A stretch of 17,733 bases of DNA, from contig DASUDX010000034.1 in assembly GCA_036275365.1 (NCBI GenBank), positions 1 through 17,733 on the forward strand, read 5' to 3'. The notes under the pieces were generated by a model. The model was given only the letters and a program-made list of their open reading frames with translations, searched no databases and was not told where the DNA came from. Positions 17,049-17,733 of the stretch are shown here, piece by piece (position 1 is the first letter of the stretch; the number at the start of each line of letters is the position of its first letter). Position numbers and translations under genes: made by a program. This stretch comes from DASUDX01 sp036275365. Lineage in GTDB: Bacteria > Pseudomonadota > Gammaproteobacteria > Nevskiales > Nevskiaceae.

Positions 17049-17055
17049 GAGCGGA

Positions 17056-17517
17056 TCAGCCGCGCAGATCCGCCGCGACCCGGCGCAGATCGAGCGCCAG
17101 CAGCGGGTCGGCGGTCTGGGCCGCCTCGGTCTCCAGCCGCTCGGCCACCGCCGCCGCGGACAGCGCGGTGTCGGCCAGCAGCTTGGCCAGCAGGGCCTGC
17201 ACCGGGTTGGCCGGACTCCAGTTCACCGCCATCCGCGGCGGCGCCGGGATCACCGGCGGCAGGGGGATCGGCACACAGGTGGGAAAGCAGCCGTCCATCG
17301 CCACTGCAAAGCCCAGATCGCGGCGCGCCTCCTCGGCCTGCAGGGCGACGTCGCGGATCAGCTCGCGAGCCAGCTGCAACCGCAGCAGCTCATCGGGCTT
17401 GAGGCGAAGCCCCAGACTGCCGGCCGCCTTGGCGGGATCGGCATAGAGCTGATCCCGGAACAACGGGTCGGCCAGCGCCTTCTGAACCAGCTGGTTGAGC
17501 ACATAAATCGAGGCCAT
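17056..17517 (-). CDS. Small protein with an NHLP/Os1348-like leader domain; candidate RiPP precursor
   Basis: The product has 153 residues. Residues 6-50 (VLNQLVQKALADPLFRDQLY, then ADPAKAAGSLGLRLKPDELL) follow the helix-DP-x-FR-x-x-L-x-x-DP-x-x-A pattern of the nitrile-hydratase-like (NHLP)/Os1348 leader domains used by some ribosomal peptide natural products. After a second helix (50-68) comes a small, Pro-rich stretch AVAMDGCFPTCVPIPLPPVI, with Cys77 and Cys81 as the only cysteines. The last ~50 residues (106-153) look helical and Ala/Leu-rich, unusual for a short core peptide. ATG 17517 has GGAG 6 nt upstream. It follows a truncated gene on the same strand after 57 bp and has no visible modification enzyme in the window. 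Family assignment is from pattern memory; it could also be a non-RiPP protein that reuses this fold. Confidence 0.55.
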   Translation of the reverse strand: MASIYVLNQLVQKALADPLFRDQLYADPAKAAGSLGLRLKPDELLRLQLARELIRDVALQAEEARRDLGFAVAMDGCFPTCVPIPLPPVIPAPPRMAVNWSPANPVQALLAKLLADTALSAAAVAERLETEAAQTADPLLALDLRRVAADLRG

Positions 17518-17574
17518 CGCACACTCCGGTCAATCGGGGGCGATCACGGCCGGGGCCGGTCCAGCATGACAGGC

Positions 17575-17733
17575 TCAGCGGCCCGGCGTTGCCGCCCCGG
17601 CGGCCATCAGGCCGGCCTCGATTCGACCATGCAGCGCCTGCCAGGGATGGGTGGGCGGCAGGTCGTCGAAGGCCAGCGGTGCGGGCTGGCGCCAGCTCTG
17701 CTGAGCGCCGTCGGCGTCTCCGGCGGCGAGCTG
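17575..17733 (-). CDS. C-terminal end of an unidentified protein, cut by the window edge
   Basis: The last 52 residues of a minus-strand reading frame are seen, open to the right edge and ending at TGA 17577-17575. It starts QLAAGDADGAQQSWRQPAPL, which has a faint tetratricopeptide-helix look (AAGDADGAQQSW), then FDDLPPTHPWQALHGRIEAGL and a short disordered tail. That is too little to name a family. It reads in the same direction as the RiPP-precursor-like gene, 57 bp upstream, and may be in the same operon. The base composition and codon use look coding (G/C third positions throughout). Confidence 0.5.
   Translation of the reverse strand, partial: QLAAGDADGAQQSWRQPAPLAFDDLPPTHPWQALHGRIEAGLMAAGAATPGR

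Larger units (their letters stand above)
16708..17055. other. 348-bp non-coding region between nadB and the RiPP-precursor-like gene
   Basis: No credible gene was found here on either strand. It contains a minus-strand intrinsic terminator (16730-16751) and a dyad GGCGGGT-CTGGC-ACCCGCC (16864-16882). There is also a hairpin GTCGG-CGGC-CCGAC region (16973-16986), an AT-rich island (about 16991-17020) and a perfect 18-bp palindrome (17031-17048). Because the terminator faces the gene on the right, most of this stretch may be transcribed on the minus strand, as a long 3' untranslated region or a separate small RNA. Confidence 0.6.

Noticed and set aside
16610..17446. A long plus-strand frame crossing the end of nadB, the non-coding gap and the RiPP-like gene
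   Set aside because: It overlaps nadB in another frame and the opposite gene; its Arg/Ser/Pro-rich composition is typical of a shadow frame.

Overview
The window is a high-GC, densely coded stretch of a gammaproteobacterial chromosome. The gene order nadB / rpoE-rseA-rseB-mucD / glutaredoxin-like / lepA-lepB-DUF4845-rnc-era-recO is the classical gammaproteobacterial sigma-E (AlgU/Muc) plus lep-rnc-era-recO neighbourhood. The protein sequences look like Pseudomonas, Chromatiales or Nevskiales members, but the genus cannot be fixed from this window. No tRNA, rRNA, CRISPR array, insertion sequence or phage gene was seen.

Left part (1-2030): the 5' part of parE (topoisomerase IV subunit B) runs off the left edge on the minus strand. 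It is divergent from a tight xseB-ispA pair (exonuclease VII small subunit, farnesyl diphosphate synthase). Positions 2037-5449 look like an inserted accessory module. A cysteine-free MerR-family regulator is divergent from a large DUF1302 outer-membrane beta-barrel protein, with only 56 bp between their starts. The barrel protein carries five closely spaced cysteine pairs.

Central part (14984 down to 5433, minus strand): eleven genes read in the same direction with very small gaps or short overlaps. They start with the envelope-stress sigma factor, its anti-sigma factor RseA, the regulator RseB and the protease MucD, so signal, sensor and effector sit together. They continue into translation (LepA), protein export (LepB), RNA processing (RNase III), ribosome assembly (Era) and repair (RecO). 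rseC/mucC is missing between rseB and mucD. The only sizeable gap (121 bp, between rpoE and rseA) holds direct repeats, a dyad and a perfect sigma-E-type -35 sequence. nadB is divergent from rpoE.

Right part (16708-17733): nadB is followed by a 348-bp non-coding stretch. It contains a minus-strand intrinsic terminator, a 7-bp dyad, an AT-rich island and a perfect 18-bp palindrome. To its right is a 153-residue minus-strand gene. Its N-terminus looks like the NHLP/Os1348 class of RiPP leader domain, and a proline-rich segment with a C-x3-C motif follows it. The gene upstream is cut by the window edge. This is the best candidate for a poorly described system here, and the deciding evidence lies outside the window.
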